Below are positions 11,855-21,571 of a stretch of DNA of 26,291 bases, piece after piece. This stretch comes from Conidiobolus incongruus B7586 (taxonomy: Eukaryota > Entomophthoromycota > Entomophthoromycetes > Entomophthorales > Conidiobolaceae), in NCBI GenBank assembly GCA_000697335.1, contig JNEM01008441.1, positions 1-26,291 on the forward strand. Direction: 5' to 3'. The position numbers were made by a program, and so were the translations under genes. Below the pieces are notes generated by a model, which was given only the letters and a program-made list of their open reading frames with translations, searched no databases and was not told the DNA's origin. How positions within the stretch are numbered: position 1 is the stretch's first letter; each line of letters begins with the position of its first letter.

Positions 11855-12275
11855 TTGTAGGGGGTTAACGCTGACAACAATGGGTTTTACGAGCTTAAAC
11901 GAGGAATCGCCAGTGGTAAACGATAAATTACCACGGAATTAAGGGAAATTATTGGGGTTCACCAAAGTAGGTGAAAAAGACTTGCTACGAATCGGGTTCT
12001 TCGAATAAAGTAAATATCTCACGCTTGTCACGACTCAACACTTTTGTAAGGGTTACAAGAAAAACTTAGAGACTGTATACTTTTGAAAATGAAGATAGAA
12101 GATATGTTTATTAGTTTGCTTATGATAATCTTATATTAGGCTCCATTGTTGATTTTTGTGGACATGAATGACTTACGGGCGGAAAGTAATAGGATCAACT
12201 AGTTCATGGGATGTGATATCTCCAATGTGACTTCTCGAATCCTGCGGTAATCGGGGTTTCTTGAGTAATTGACAG
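11855..12275 (+). ncRNA. Candidate structured non-coding RNA of unknown family
   Basis: A sharp GC island (about 42% at 11881-11940 against about 15% at 11761-11820) without an open frame. It is dense in complementary pairs: GTGGTAA 11913-11919 with TTACCAC 11928-11934; TTCACC 11958-11963 with GGTGAA 11970-11975; CGAA 11988-11991 with TTCG 12000-12003; an 8-bp stem 12042-12049 with 12053-12060; and CATGAA 12163-12168 with TTCATG 12203-12208. A 9-bp long-range helix, CAACAATGG 11875-11883 with CCATTGTTG 12143-12151, encloses the first four hairpins. G-U pairs in two stems favour the plus strand. I tried RNase P, RNase MRP, SRP, U1-U6, U3 and telomerase RNA from memory and found no convincing signature. 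A decayed element or pseudogene is possible. The ends are approximate. Confidence 0.45.
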
Positions 12276-14422
12276 TATTATTCTCCATCATATTCATCTA
12301 TTTTTATATTTTTATATATTAATTTCATCAATTTTTATATATTGTCATTGTTATATCATTAAAAGAATAGATGGAATTTCAGTTAATAAAATTTTTGGAA
12401 AAATATATAATTATAATAAATTATACATTAAAATTATTTACCTCTAATTTATGTTGACTATTTTATAAAATTTAAGGTTTTATAGCTTAAATTATAATAA
12501 TTAATTTTAAATTAGTGAAGGATAGATATTAATCTTTATTACAGTTTTTACGATAATAATCACAAAATTATTAGATTATTTTGCCATTAACTTGAATTTT
12601 ATCAATTTTTACAATACATGCTAATTATCTATTTAATATGATATTAGTTTGGATTAAAAATAATAAACTGTATGATTATTTCAGATATCAATCTTGAAAT
12701 TTTTTAATATTAAGTCAATTGACTGTAATTACAATTCTTGACATTTCAAAATAAAATTCAGAAAGAAACAGTAATTAGGTTATCATAGTAATATTTCAAT
12801 TTTGAGACATATATCGTCAAAATAGGATATTTGACTAAAAAATTGTATTACTTTAATTAATATTTCTTGGTCATAATAGATTTTAGTCAAGCAAGGCTAT
12901 ATCTAATTCTTTAGATTATTTCAAAAATAAAAATTAAAAAGAAAAATATTATTGCAAAATGGTCGCAATTTAAAACAATACAAGTTCAATAATTCCAATA
13001 TAACTATACAGAATAATGTTGAAATTATTATTCGATCTACTTTGAATACCATAGATAAATATATTTTGTATTTTCTGTATGTATTTAAATTAGGATAATA
13101 GTAAAATAGTTAATAGTTCTTAACCATATATTAATTAATATATGTATATATTTACTTGAACACAAATAAATTATATTATCCTTAAGCATTAAAATATAAT
13201 GATATCAATAAATTCATTTAAATAATCCACACAAGTTACAGTTTATCATATAATAATCAATTTATAAATTTAAGTTGATTGAGTAAAAATTTTCACATGA
13301 TATACAAAAATTAAATATATTAAATTTTTTATTCCTCAATTTTATATAATTTTCTAACTAAAAGTAAAAAATATGTAAATATCATAAAATATTTAATTGT
13401 ATTTGATATTTCTATTTATAACAATTAAAAAATATTAATTAGAGAATATCATCATAGAATATATTAAAATATTGATAATAATTATTTAAATTTATTCTTT
13501 TAGATAATAAAAATTGTAGAAATAGATTATTTATCATAATATTCATATGAAATAATTTACATGAGCTTTTTGACGTCGATATAACCTTGAAGAAACCTTT
13601 ATAATGAAAAATTAATATATCTGATCAACTTAGGGTTAGCTTTATTAGAGTCATATTGATTCAATACATCATTTAGTTATTATAACAATACACAATTCGG
13701 GTCAAAAAGATATTTGTATTAATCTTTCCATAATTAGATTGATCAGATCTATAGTTGAATGGTTTAAAGTGTTCTCAAGTGGGAATGATCATTTAATTCT
13801 CTAAGTTTGTAATTGAGTAAAAGGAGACAGGAGGAACAAATATAGATCACAAGGTATAATGAAATAAATGTAAATAACCAGATGATTTATAATCAAAAAT
13901 TTTTTGTTCCAAAAGTACTAATCAATATCAATTCAATAATCATACTTCTTCTCGATTAATTTACCACTTTTACCAATTATTTTATTTAATTGCTTGATTA
14001 TTTTATCACACTTACTCTTTTACACTATAAATATAACTTTGACTAAAATTTTAGATAATTAATCATTTATCATTCACTATTATAAACAAGATCAGTGGAG
14101 GATTTTGCAAAAAATCAAATGATATTATTGAATTTTTCACTAACTTATTAAAAATGAGTTTAAAATTAAAAAAAGGGTACAATGATTCATGATATTCATT
14201 TTTTTAAATATATTTAAAAGATTAATAATAAATATTAAAAAAAATTTATTTTTTAAATGATGAAGTCATCTCACAATAAATTTAAACTAAAATTTGAAGA
14301 TTACGCAATCCCATATTTCAAGTAAAATAATGAAAAAATTATAGATAATTCGAATGATTAATATATCCATTAAAACAATTATTATTCAATAATTTTATAT
14401 TCATTTCAATTAAAATTATATC
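12276..14422. other. AT-rich intergenic stretch before RanBP1
   Basis: About 2.1 kb with no supported gene. The part around 13560-13860 is a little richer in GC than its neighbours and might hold a worn gene or repeat fragment, but no translation is recognisable. The last few hundred bases should carry the RanBP1 promoter; no clear box is seen. Confidence 0.5.
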
Positions 14423-15052
14423 ATGTCTGAAATTGAAAAAAAAGTCGAAGTTGCCGAAGAAGTCCCTAAGACTGAAGAAGAAGATCAAGTTGAAGAAAGC
14501 CCCGATGTTCACTTTGAACCCGTTGTCAAACTTCAAGAAGTCGAAGTTAAGACCAACGAAGAAGATGAAGACGTCATCTACAAAGCTCGCGCCAAGCTCT
14601 TCCGCTTCTCTCAAGAAGACAAAGAATGGAAAGAACGTGGTGTCGGTGATGCTAAATTGTTGCAACACAAAGAAACTAAGAAGATTCGTATTGTCATGAG
14701 ACGTGACAAGACTCTTAAAGTTTGCGCTAACCACTACATTACCTCCGATATGACCCTTCAGCCCAACGTTGGTAGTGATCGCTCTTGGGTATACCACGTC
14801 GTTGGTGATGTTTCCGACGGTACTCCTTCCAACGAAACTTTGGCTATCCGTTTTGCCAACTCCGATAGTAAGTATTATTTTAATTTAATTAATTTTTGAA
14901 ACTAATTCTGTTTAGTTGCCAACGAATTCAAGACTGAATTTGAAAAGGCTCAAAAGATCAACGCCGAGTTAAAGAAGGACGCTCCTTCCGAAGAAAAGAA
15001 GGAAGAAACTCAAGAGAAAAAGGAAGAAGCTACTGAAGAAAAGAAAGAATAG
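14423..15052 (+). CDS. RANBP1: Ran-binding protein 1 (RanBP1/Yrb1/Sbp1), two exons
   Basis: This is the cytosolic co-activator of RanGAP that helps release RanGTP from exported transport receptors. Exon 1 is 14423-14867, the intron 14868-14915 (GTAAGT...CTAAT...GTTTAG, 48 nt) and exon 2 is 14916-15052, ending in TAG; 193 aa, a usual length. The N-terminal 28 residues are acidic. The Ran-binding domain runs from about 30 to 165, with [43 protein letters not shown] and a C-terminal FEKAQKIN helix. The tail is a Glu/Lys-rich coil. The [12 protein letters not shown] block resembles fungal Sbp1/Yrb1. Many C-ending codons (GTC, CTC, CGC, TTC) suggest strong expression. Frames antisense and out of register across exon 1 are shadows of this gene. 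Confidence 0.96.
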
Positions 15053-15551
15053 ACTGCTTTCGGTAATCTAAAACTTGAATTTTTTTTTCTTTCAAGATAA
15101 TTTGTGTTATAAATATTGTCGCTTACTTGATCTTTTCTTTTTAGTTTTTATACTAATTTTATTTGATTATATTTGTGTTGATCTAATACGTCAACTTATT
15201 TTTGGTTAGGCCATATATATCAGTTATCTATATAGTACTTCTTTCTCATATTTATTAATTAATTAGTTATAGTCATTTTATATATTATAATCTATATAAG
15301 CTTTAATATATTTTCAATATTTTCTATATAATTCATTTAATATTATGAAAATAATCAATTCATATAATAAATCAATATATATATCACATCAGTCAAATAT
15401 TTACTATTCATCATTATATTTATTTATTTAATCATATTTTCTATTAAAATCTTAAAAGTATTAATCAACACAACAAATACTATTCCTAATCTCATATATC
15501 ACAATATAAATATATTTTAAAACTTGATTATCCATGATTATTTAATATCTA
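15053..15551. other. RanBP1 3' flank
   Basis: About 500 bp of AT-rich sequence after the RanBP1 stop, with a T-rich stretch from about 15079 that may belong to the 3' UTR. It ends at the TA target dinucleotide (15550-15551) of the mariner relic. Nothing else is seen. Confidence 0.5.
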
Positions 15552-15673
15552 GTGGTTCAAAAAGTAATTTCCTATACTTAAACCGAATACTATTTTATGA
15601 ATCATAATTATTTCACTTTATTTTAGTATTATTTTAAATAATAATAAGTGATTTAGTAATTCATCATATTCAC

Positions 15674-15696
15674 TATATATATATATATATATATAT
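15674..15696. repeat. (TA)n microsatellite
   Basis: An uninterrupted TA dinucleotide run of about 11 units inside the left part of the mariner relic. Confidence 0.95.
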
Positions 15697-15735
15697 TTAA
15701 TATAACTTTTTAGGAGATTTGCATTAAAAAGCAAA

Positions 15736-16771
15736 ATGACTGAAAATCACCAATTTCAAATTTTACCTGAGTTGAACAAAGAGCATTTATTAAAATATTA
15801 TATTATACACAACATTCTATATCAACTATTCACAAGAATCTCTAAGTAGCAATTAGTGGCACAAGGCTTTTAAGGTAAAATATTAAAAACTAATTTAATC
15901 AACTTAAAGTTAGAAGATTTAATATAAAAGACTTTGTTCAAATTATTTTAAATTTATAATTAAAGAAATATAAATAAAATTAAAAAAAATATTTCAAATA
16001 TCACTTATATACTTAAGCAAAAGAATCAGTATAATCTCTATATTTAATATAAACTTTATTATTACTTTACTTAAAAATAATTTAAAATTAGTTAAAATAT
16101 TAACAATATAGGTATTATATATTGTAACTAAAGATTAAATAAGAGAAGAAATATAGCTAATATAAAATTATATTATTATAATGTTTATTTTACTGTACTT
16201 GAAAAAACATTATAATAAATATATCATAGATTGTAATATATAAGTAATTACCAAGAAATAAAAAGAATACTTATGTTAAAAAATTAAAATCACCACTATA
16301 AATTCCAAAAAAATTACCTGAAAAAAATAAATGTTATTATTAAGTATAGATATTAATAATACAACATTCCACTAATTATTACCAGCAAAAATAAATTGTA
16401 ATAGTAAAATATATTTTAAATTTTGAAAAAATAATATTATAAATTAGTATAAAAAAATTCAAGTAAAAAACCATTAATTTTATATAATAATAGTTATATA
16501 CATAAAGTAAAAATTATCAGAAATTTGTTTATTGAAAACAAACAGGTCTTTATTACCACATCCACTATATTTGCTAGATATGAATCTTTGTGATTATGAT
16601 TATTTGGTAAAAAAGAATTTGATTTAGGGAAAGAGATTTGATAACATTTCAACTTTACATTTCAAAATTAAAGGAGTAATTTTGAAGATAGATTATAAAA
16701 ACATAAGTAAAAGGGTTAAGCAATTACCATTAGTATGGAATCCTGTTATTGAAAAACAAGGATGTTATTAA
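15736..16771 (+). pseudogene. Decayed mariner transposase
   Basis: A region of about 345 codons from ATG 15736. The C-terminal third is clearly mariner: LLPHPLYLLDMNLCDYDY matches the family block around the third catalytic aspartate, followed by GKRFDNIS and, further on, QLPLVWNPVIEKQGCY, which matches the usual C-terminus. The N-terminal part (MTENHQFQILPELNKEHLL onward) carries stops. At least one frame change exists, because the span is not a multiple of three. Several stops are TAG or TAA in contexts that would fit Gln (K*QLVAQGF*GK). The C-terminal motif is closer to animal-type mariners (NPCDYD...GKRF) than to the plant or Stowaway type, by memory of the families. It is non-functional. 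Confidence 0.7.
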
Positions 16772-16862
16772 TTATTAAAATCATATTATTTTTGTTTTAG
16801 CTTTATTTATTATTTTAATATATAAATTTAAAATTGGTGAACTTACTTTTTGGACCAACGTA

Positions 16863-17475
16863 TATTAGTAAATAAACCATGATAACTTGAATATTATATA
16901 GATTATTTTGAGAGTATTTTATAGAATTAAAAAGTTGACATTATTTATGTCAAACCTTGAATATTTTTGTGTATTAGCAATTTTTATAGTCACTTTTACA
17001 ATATTCATTATTTGAATATATTCGAATTATATATCTATTATAAGAATTAAATTTATGAATTAATTGCTGATTAATTATTTATTCACTTATTTTTACAGGA
17101 TTGCCTTTTAATTGATATATATACCAAGTAATAATATCCAATAATCATTTACATTTATTGTAAATATGTATCCATTATATTTTATCTGAATATCTAAACA
17201 ATTTCAAAATTTTGAACTTTGATTATTGTTAACTGATTTGAAGTATTTAAAATTTTGTTAAGTAACATATTTAATGCACATCAAATGTCTTGTAGGCTAT
17301 CATATCATTAGGGAGTTTTTGATTAGTTATAGCTAATATTAATATTAACAGTATAAACTATGGAAATTATAAGTTATAATCGAACTTAATAATTTCAATG
17401 ATTAAAATAGAGATTTGATTGGAGTGATTGATAAAATAAAAAATACATATAAGAATATTAAATACATTTTATATA
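16863..17475. other. AT-rich spacer between mariner relic and transporter gene
   Basis: About 600 bp with nothing recognisable. It is the 3' flank of the minus-strand transporter gene. A short open frame crossing into that gene on the plus strand is an antisense shadow. Confidence 0.5.
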
Positions 17476-18582
17476 TTATTGATTATTCTGGTTATCATTT
17501 TTTACATGTAAAGGAATTGGATCATCTTCATTATCTAAATCGACAGCGGTATATAAAGTTTCAGGTTGATCATCCTCAGGTTTTGAATCTTTTTTAGAGT
17601 AGAGATAAGTTGAATAGATAACAAGTACAGATCCAATAACAATGGAAATAGTAAATGGATCAGGAAATAAAAAAAGCGAGAGAAAAGCTGAGAGAACGAT
17701 GGAAATACTCGTAGCGAATCCTTTTAAAACATTGTCAGCATACTTGATGACCAGAGCTACTACGGGACCACCGGAAGCTTGCACTAAAATGGTCAACCAT
17801 GTTGTAACGGTGTACCCGTAGAAAATACCCTTCTCTCTGACAATATGACCATCTTTGACCCAAACACCAAATATACCAGCGGTAATGATGGAAAATAGAG
17901 CGAGTTCAGTATTTCTTTCCCAAACGGTCCTAGGTGTTTGCTTCAAAATTTTTTCAAAGTAAACGCCTGCGAGTCCGGATAAAAAGCAGGCAATTAATAC
18001 TGCAACTAAACCAACAAATCGGTTCTTGTCGGAGGTATCTTCGGTTGCGGCAATAGCTATTTGAGAAGTGCCAAAGAGAGTAGAAGGACTTGGCATGTAG
18101 AGGACAGCAACGCCAAGTGTTAAAATACATAGAGCAATCCATTGGCGAGTGGTGATTGTTCTTTTCAAGATGAAAATGGTAAAAAACGCAGTTGTTAAAA
18201 TTTTCAATTGATAAGATACTTGAAACGTAGTAACGTCCAAATTACTTACAGCTACGTATTGCAAAGAGTTTTGAATTGTGTAGATGATAGCTGGAATAGC
18301 AGTTTGCCAAGATTGCGAATTCAAACACAATTTAGTTGCTTCAATATAATGTACACCTTTGGCTTTATAATCCAATAAATGAAGGATATATGAGATAATT
18401 AGTTTAAATACTTCGGCAAAAAATACAGCGGTTGAGGTGAGATAAAGTTTTGATTTGTCTTCCTTTTCAGTTCTAGAAAATTTCATTACTATAGCAAGTA
18501 AAGTATTCTGAATGGATAATGTAAGTAAAGCAAATTGTGCTCTTGAGAGTGAGTTGATAAATTTACTTAGTCCTAAAGCCAT
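17476..18582 (-). CDS. Nucleotide-sugar transporter, SLC35A (UDP-galactose/UDP-GlcNAc) family, 368 aa
   Basis: A Golgi or ER membrane antiporter that brings nucleotide sugars into the lumen in exchange for the nucleoside monophosphate. One exon; about ten hydrophobic segments between residues 15 and 330. Family blocks are NLDVTTFQVSYQLKILTTA (114-132), SGLAGVYFEKILK (202-214), WERNTELALF (221-230) and GGPVVALVIKYADNVLKGFA (271-290). A loop at about 163-187 separates the two halves. The hydrophilic tail, about 40 residues, is rich in Asp, Asn and Gln and probably cytosolic. Fission yeast Gms1 and human SLC35A2/A3 are the natural comparisons. Substrate choice (UDP-Gal, UDP-GlcNAc or CMP-sialic acid) cannot be read from sequence, so I give no symbol. 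The start is the first ATG in a frame closed just upstream. Confidence 0.93.
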   Translation of the reverse strand: MALGLSKFINSLSRAQFALLTLSIQNTLLAIVMKFSRTEKEDKSKLYLTSTAVFFAEVFKLIISYILHLLDYKAKGVHYIEATKLCLNSQSWQTAIPAIIYTIQNSLQYVAVSNLDVTTFQVSYQLKILTTAFFTIFILKRTITTRQWIALCILTLGVAVLYMPSPSTLFGTSQIAIAATEDTSDKNRFVGLVAVLIACFLSGLAGVYFEKILKQTPRTVWERNTELALFSIITAGIFGVWVKDGHIVREKGIFYGYTVTTWLTILVQASGGPVVALVIKYADNVLKGFATSISIVLSAFLSLFLFPDPFTISIVIGSVLVIYSTYLYSKKDSKPEDDQPETLYTAVDLDNEDDPIPLHVKNDNQNNQ

Positions 18583-19018
18583 TGTTGTATATAAAAAATT
18601 AAATGAATAAATTTATTCAACAATGCTTTAGTCTTTAGTTTGATGTTTAAATAAATTTGAATGTGTAATGAGTATTAATTTGACTGACGTCTTTCTATAT
18701 TTATTGGATCAAGTATTATTTATGGGTAGATTTTAGTCCTAATGTTTTGATTTTAAAATTACATTTGATAGAATTGACAGATTTAATTTCTAGATCAAAA
18801 ATTGATTCATAAATTAATAAAAATCAAGATATATACTTTTCTGAAATAAATATAAAAATTTCCCATGTTACAAATATTTTGATTAAATATTATTGATTAT
18901 TTTTGGAAATTAATAACAATAATAAAAATATCTATAAATTATATAATTTATAGATAGCAAATTGAAAAATTAAACTTGAAAAACTTTTGAATCAAAATCT
19001 AAACTTTACTATATATAA
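18583..19018. other. AT-rich upstream region of the transporter gene
   Basis: About 440 bp between the start of the transporter gene and the left end of the Harbinger relic. No clear promoter box is seen. Confidence 0.5.
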
Positions 19019-19105
19019 TAGGCCAACTCAAATTTGTCCTACTTTTTCTAATTTTCAGTTTGACTGATTTTGGTCTTTAAAAAAATTAGTCACCCAGCTA
19101 AAAAA

Positions 19106-19151
19106 ATCAAAAAAATTAGTCATAAAAAAATAACTTACTAATTTTTTTGAT
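19106..19151. repeat. Perfect 15-bp inverted repeat near the left end of the Harbinger relic
   Basis: ATCAAAAAAATTAGT at 19106-19120 and its exact reverse complement ACTAATTTTTTTGAT at 19137-19151, with 16 bases between. A further direct copy of AAAAAAATTAGTCA starts near 19078. Such subterminal repeats are often transposase-binding sites; that role is inferred. Confidence 0.85.
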
Positions 19152-19333
19152 TCATAAAATCCACCTGTTTTCTCCTATAAACTATGAAAATAAAGCTAAA
19201 AGTATATTATTGTATTTCACAACAGTGTGACTTTATTCTATATTAATTAAACAATTTTTATTTTGTGTTGAATATCATATAAATTTACTAACAAAAACAC
19301 TACTTTTAAGCTTTATCTTGTTTTTTTTCTCTT

Positions 19334-19657
19334 ATGTCATCTATTATTAATACTAGTAACAACAATAAAAGCTCCCTTGAACTATATTTAATAGAAGCTA
19401 TACTTAATTAGTTGAGGCAAGAAAAAAACTATAAATCTTAGTGTTTTAACAAGTTAATTCTTTCTTTTCAAATATATAACTTTATCTTTATTTTAAAAAG
19501 AGTAGATTACTTGAAGTTAAGAAAGAAGCTTGATAAAATATTTAATTATGTAAAAACTCTTATTCACAAATTTAAAGCTGCTAAACAAATTTTAACAAGT
19601 AAACAATATAATAAAAATGATCCTTTGTTTATAATAGTTAATGTTATTATAATATAA
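19334..19657 (+). pseudogene. Decayed Myb/SANT-like accessory ORF of the Harbinger relic
   Basis: The frame runs 107 codons from ATG 19334 to TAA 19655-19657 with two internal TAG codons. The stretch LELYLIEAILN...LRQEKNYKS...CFNKLILSF, followed by DYLKLRKKLDKIFNYVKTL, has the spacing and residue types of the Myb/SANT-like DNA-binding domain that PIF/Harbinger elements carry in a second gene. Both internal stops sit where Gln would fit. The match is from memory and moderate; the position in the element supports it. Confidence 0.45.
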
Positions 19658-20529
19658 GATAATTTAATTTTTAAAGCCTTTAATATAACTCTTATAGCTT
19701 TTTTATTACATAACTAATCTTACTGTAAAGAATTAAATGCTTTAGATAATAAAGAATAAAGTAGTAGCTTTCACCTTTAGTTATCTTCTTCAAGTGAAAG
19801 CTTTAGAAGTATAAGAAACAATGAAAGAAAAAAGAAAAGTACTTAATTTTCCCCTTTCCTTAAAGTTATCAAAGAAAACATATAAGAGCAAAATAAAATC
19901 TCAAGATAATAGATTAAAATACAATAACTATAAAAAGAATGTTAGTTACAACTGTTAAAACAACAACAATTTTTAATAGAAAAACTCTTACAATTAATAT
20001 AAAGGAATTTTAAAAAAAGTAATTAGTTTATATAATACTAATTATTAAACAGAATAAAATCAAAAAAATACATTTAAAATAGTTAACCAAGTGTTAGTTT
20101 GTGATAACATTACCACTTGTGATTTATTTAATTTAACAAAGTTATTATATGTGTTGATTATATTTTGTTTATTATTATCAACATTAATATTTTCACCAGT
20201 TTTTTTTAATTACTTCTTTTAAATTATAATCTTATTTATTAAAAGAAATAAAGTTGTAAAGAAAAGTAGTTATATATATAAATATAATAACAAATTAATA
20301 AGCTTTTGTATTTTATATATAATAAAATAATAACTTTAAACAAGGAAAGATAGCTTTCTAGATACTAAAAGTTTTTTCTATTATAAATTATCTTTTATTA
20401 TATATAATATTAAATTCTTTTATTTTTTACTTTATAGAAAGAAAGGTAGCTTTAATCTAATTTCTTTAAAATAAAGTAACTATAAATTTATTATTAATAT
20501 AACTTATAAAAAACACAAATTAAATATAT

Positions 20530-21360
20530 TTATTTACTATTGATAATAAATTAAATTAAATATAAAATAATTATATTACTTACTATTATCTATAAGAATA
20601 TATTTTCCTTGTTTAAAGTATTTATTTAATTTATTGAATAATTTAAATATTTTTAAAATACTAGAGTTATAATATAATTTAAGTTTCCTAAACTTAAAAT
20701 ATATAAATTTATTTAAAAATAATACAATAGCTATATATTAAAGGCTGTGTATGTTTTTTCTATTATAATATAACTGTGTGTGAAATATAAGCTAATCTTC
20801 AAGTATAATATAACTATTATTTAAGTAACTAATATAGTTATTAAAGGGGGGTTATTTTAAATAAGATTTTTTTATATTATAATAATTTTCTAACCAAATT
20901 ATTTAATCTTCTAGTTTTTCTCTAATAGAATATATTACTCTTTTAGTATATAAAATAACAGTTCTTTTTTTTATTCAAAACTTTTCAACTATATTTTTTA
21001 AACATATTTTTTTGTAACCTAGTTGGTAAAATATAACTGCTAACTAAGTTTCTAAAGATGCTTGTTTTTTTTAATAAGAAGAAATGAAATTTATATATGA
21101 TTGTAAAATATTAGCAAGTTGGAAAAACTTAGCCTTTAGCATCTTGATCTATTTTTTAAAATCATTTTCTTTAAAAGAAAGTTTACATATAGATTATTAT
21201 AGCAAGTATAATGTATATAGCAAGTGTGGAGATATATATCTTAAGGTTTTTAGTTTATATAATAATCCTAAAATTGCTGGATCATTTATGTTTTTATCAA
21301 AGTCAACTATAATAAAGGTAATGAGGAACTCTACTGTTTCTTTTATGCTAGGTATAACAA
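20530..21360 (-). pseudogene. Decayed PIF/Harbinger (HARBI1-like) transposase
   Basis: Read on the minus strand from about 21360. In order: LAVIFYQLGYKK; a helix-turn-helix block ending RTVILYTKRVIYSI (family: GTVxxYTxRVI); IIWLENYY; YISYLNNSYIILED (family: VGxLDGTxIxL); TQLYYNRKNIHSL (family: DYFNRKxxYSL); IYFKFRKLKLYYNSSIL (family: GxPGSxHDxRVL); and GKYILIDNSK (family: EYLLADSAY). The first two expected catalytic aspartates appear changed. About six in-frame stops interrupt the stretch, most of them TAA or TAG at sites that would fit Gln. Borders are approximate. The plus-strand 94-codon frame at 21084-21368 is antisense to the transposase N-terminus and is not a gene. Confidence 0.62.
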
Positions 21361-21571
21361 AAAAATAAAACTAGTGAAGTGATTTTGATGAATAATATAT
21401 ATTTTTTAGTTTGAGAAGAGAAATACTTGATTATTAATTATTTTAAGACTTTAGAGTTAATTATAGGAAAACATCACTGAATTTTCTTTTTAAGACACAT
21501 TTGAGCACATTTTTAACATTTTTCAAAAAAATCAGGAAAATTAAAAATCAGGACAGATTTGAGTTGGCCCA

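Larger units (their letters stand above)
15552..16860 (+). mobile_element. mariner-family DNA transposon relic, 1.3 kb
   Basis: The length (1309 bp) is typical of mariner. Degenerate terminal inverted repeats face each other: the left end has GGTTCAAAAAGTAA from 15555, and the right end read on the minus strand has GGTCCAAAAAGTAA ending near 16856. The dinucleotide TA flanks both sides (15550-15551 and 16861-16862), as expected for this superfamily. A decayed transposase lies inside on the plus strand. A (TA)11 run sits at 15674-15696. The ends differ by substitutions and a small length change, so the copy is old. Confidence 0.75.
19021..21569. mobile_element. PIF/Harbinger-like DNA transposon relic with terminal inverted repeats, 2.55 kb
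   Basis: The ends are inverted copies: the left end reads GGCCAACTCAAATTTGTCC and the right end, on the minus strand, GGCCAACTCAAATCTGTCC (18 of 19 match). Inside, two decayed genes face each other: a Myb/SANT-like ORF on plus near the left end and a HARBI1-like transposase on minus from the right end. This two-gene plan is typical of PIF/Harbinger. The target duplication is unclear. The left flank ends AATA and the right flank starts CAATA, compatible with a worn 3-bp or AATA duplication, but AT-rich sequence makes this weak. Subterminal repeats of AAAAAAATTAGT occur near the left end. Confidence 0.7.

Noticed and set aside
11881-11940. Fragment of small-subunit rRNA (mitochondrial or nuclear)
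   Set aside because: GAGGAATCGCCAGTGG looks like the GGAATCGCTAGTAA region and CCACGG follows, but the universally kept 3' blocks (ACACACCGCCCGTC, GTAACAAGG, the GAACCTGCGG end) are missing downstream.
12068-12100. U3 snoRNA box A (resemblance of AGACTGTATACTTTTG to the U3 5' end)
   Set aside because: Expected boxes B, C and D at the right spacing are not found; the similarity is short.
14339-14797. 152-codon minus-strand frame and an 88-codon plus-strand frame over RanBP1
   Set aside because: Both are shadows of RanBP1 exon 1, made by its Glu/Lys-rich, stop-poor codons; no family resemblance.
15736-21360. Altered genetic code with TAA/TAG read as Gln
   Set aside because: The idea came from stops at Gln-like sites in the transposons, but all intact genes here use CAA or CAG for Gln and end at TAA, TAG or TGA at the expected family length.
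21084-21368. 94-codon plus-strand frame as a gene of the transposon
   Set aside because: It is antisense to the readable N-terminal part of the Harbinger transposase and resembles nothing known.
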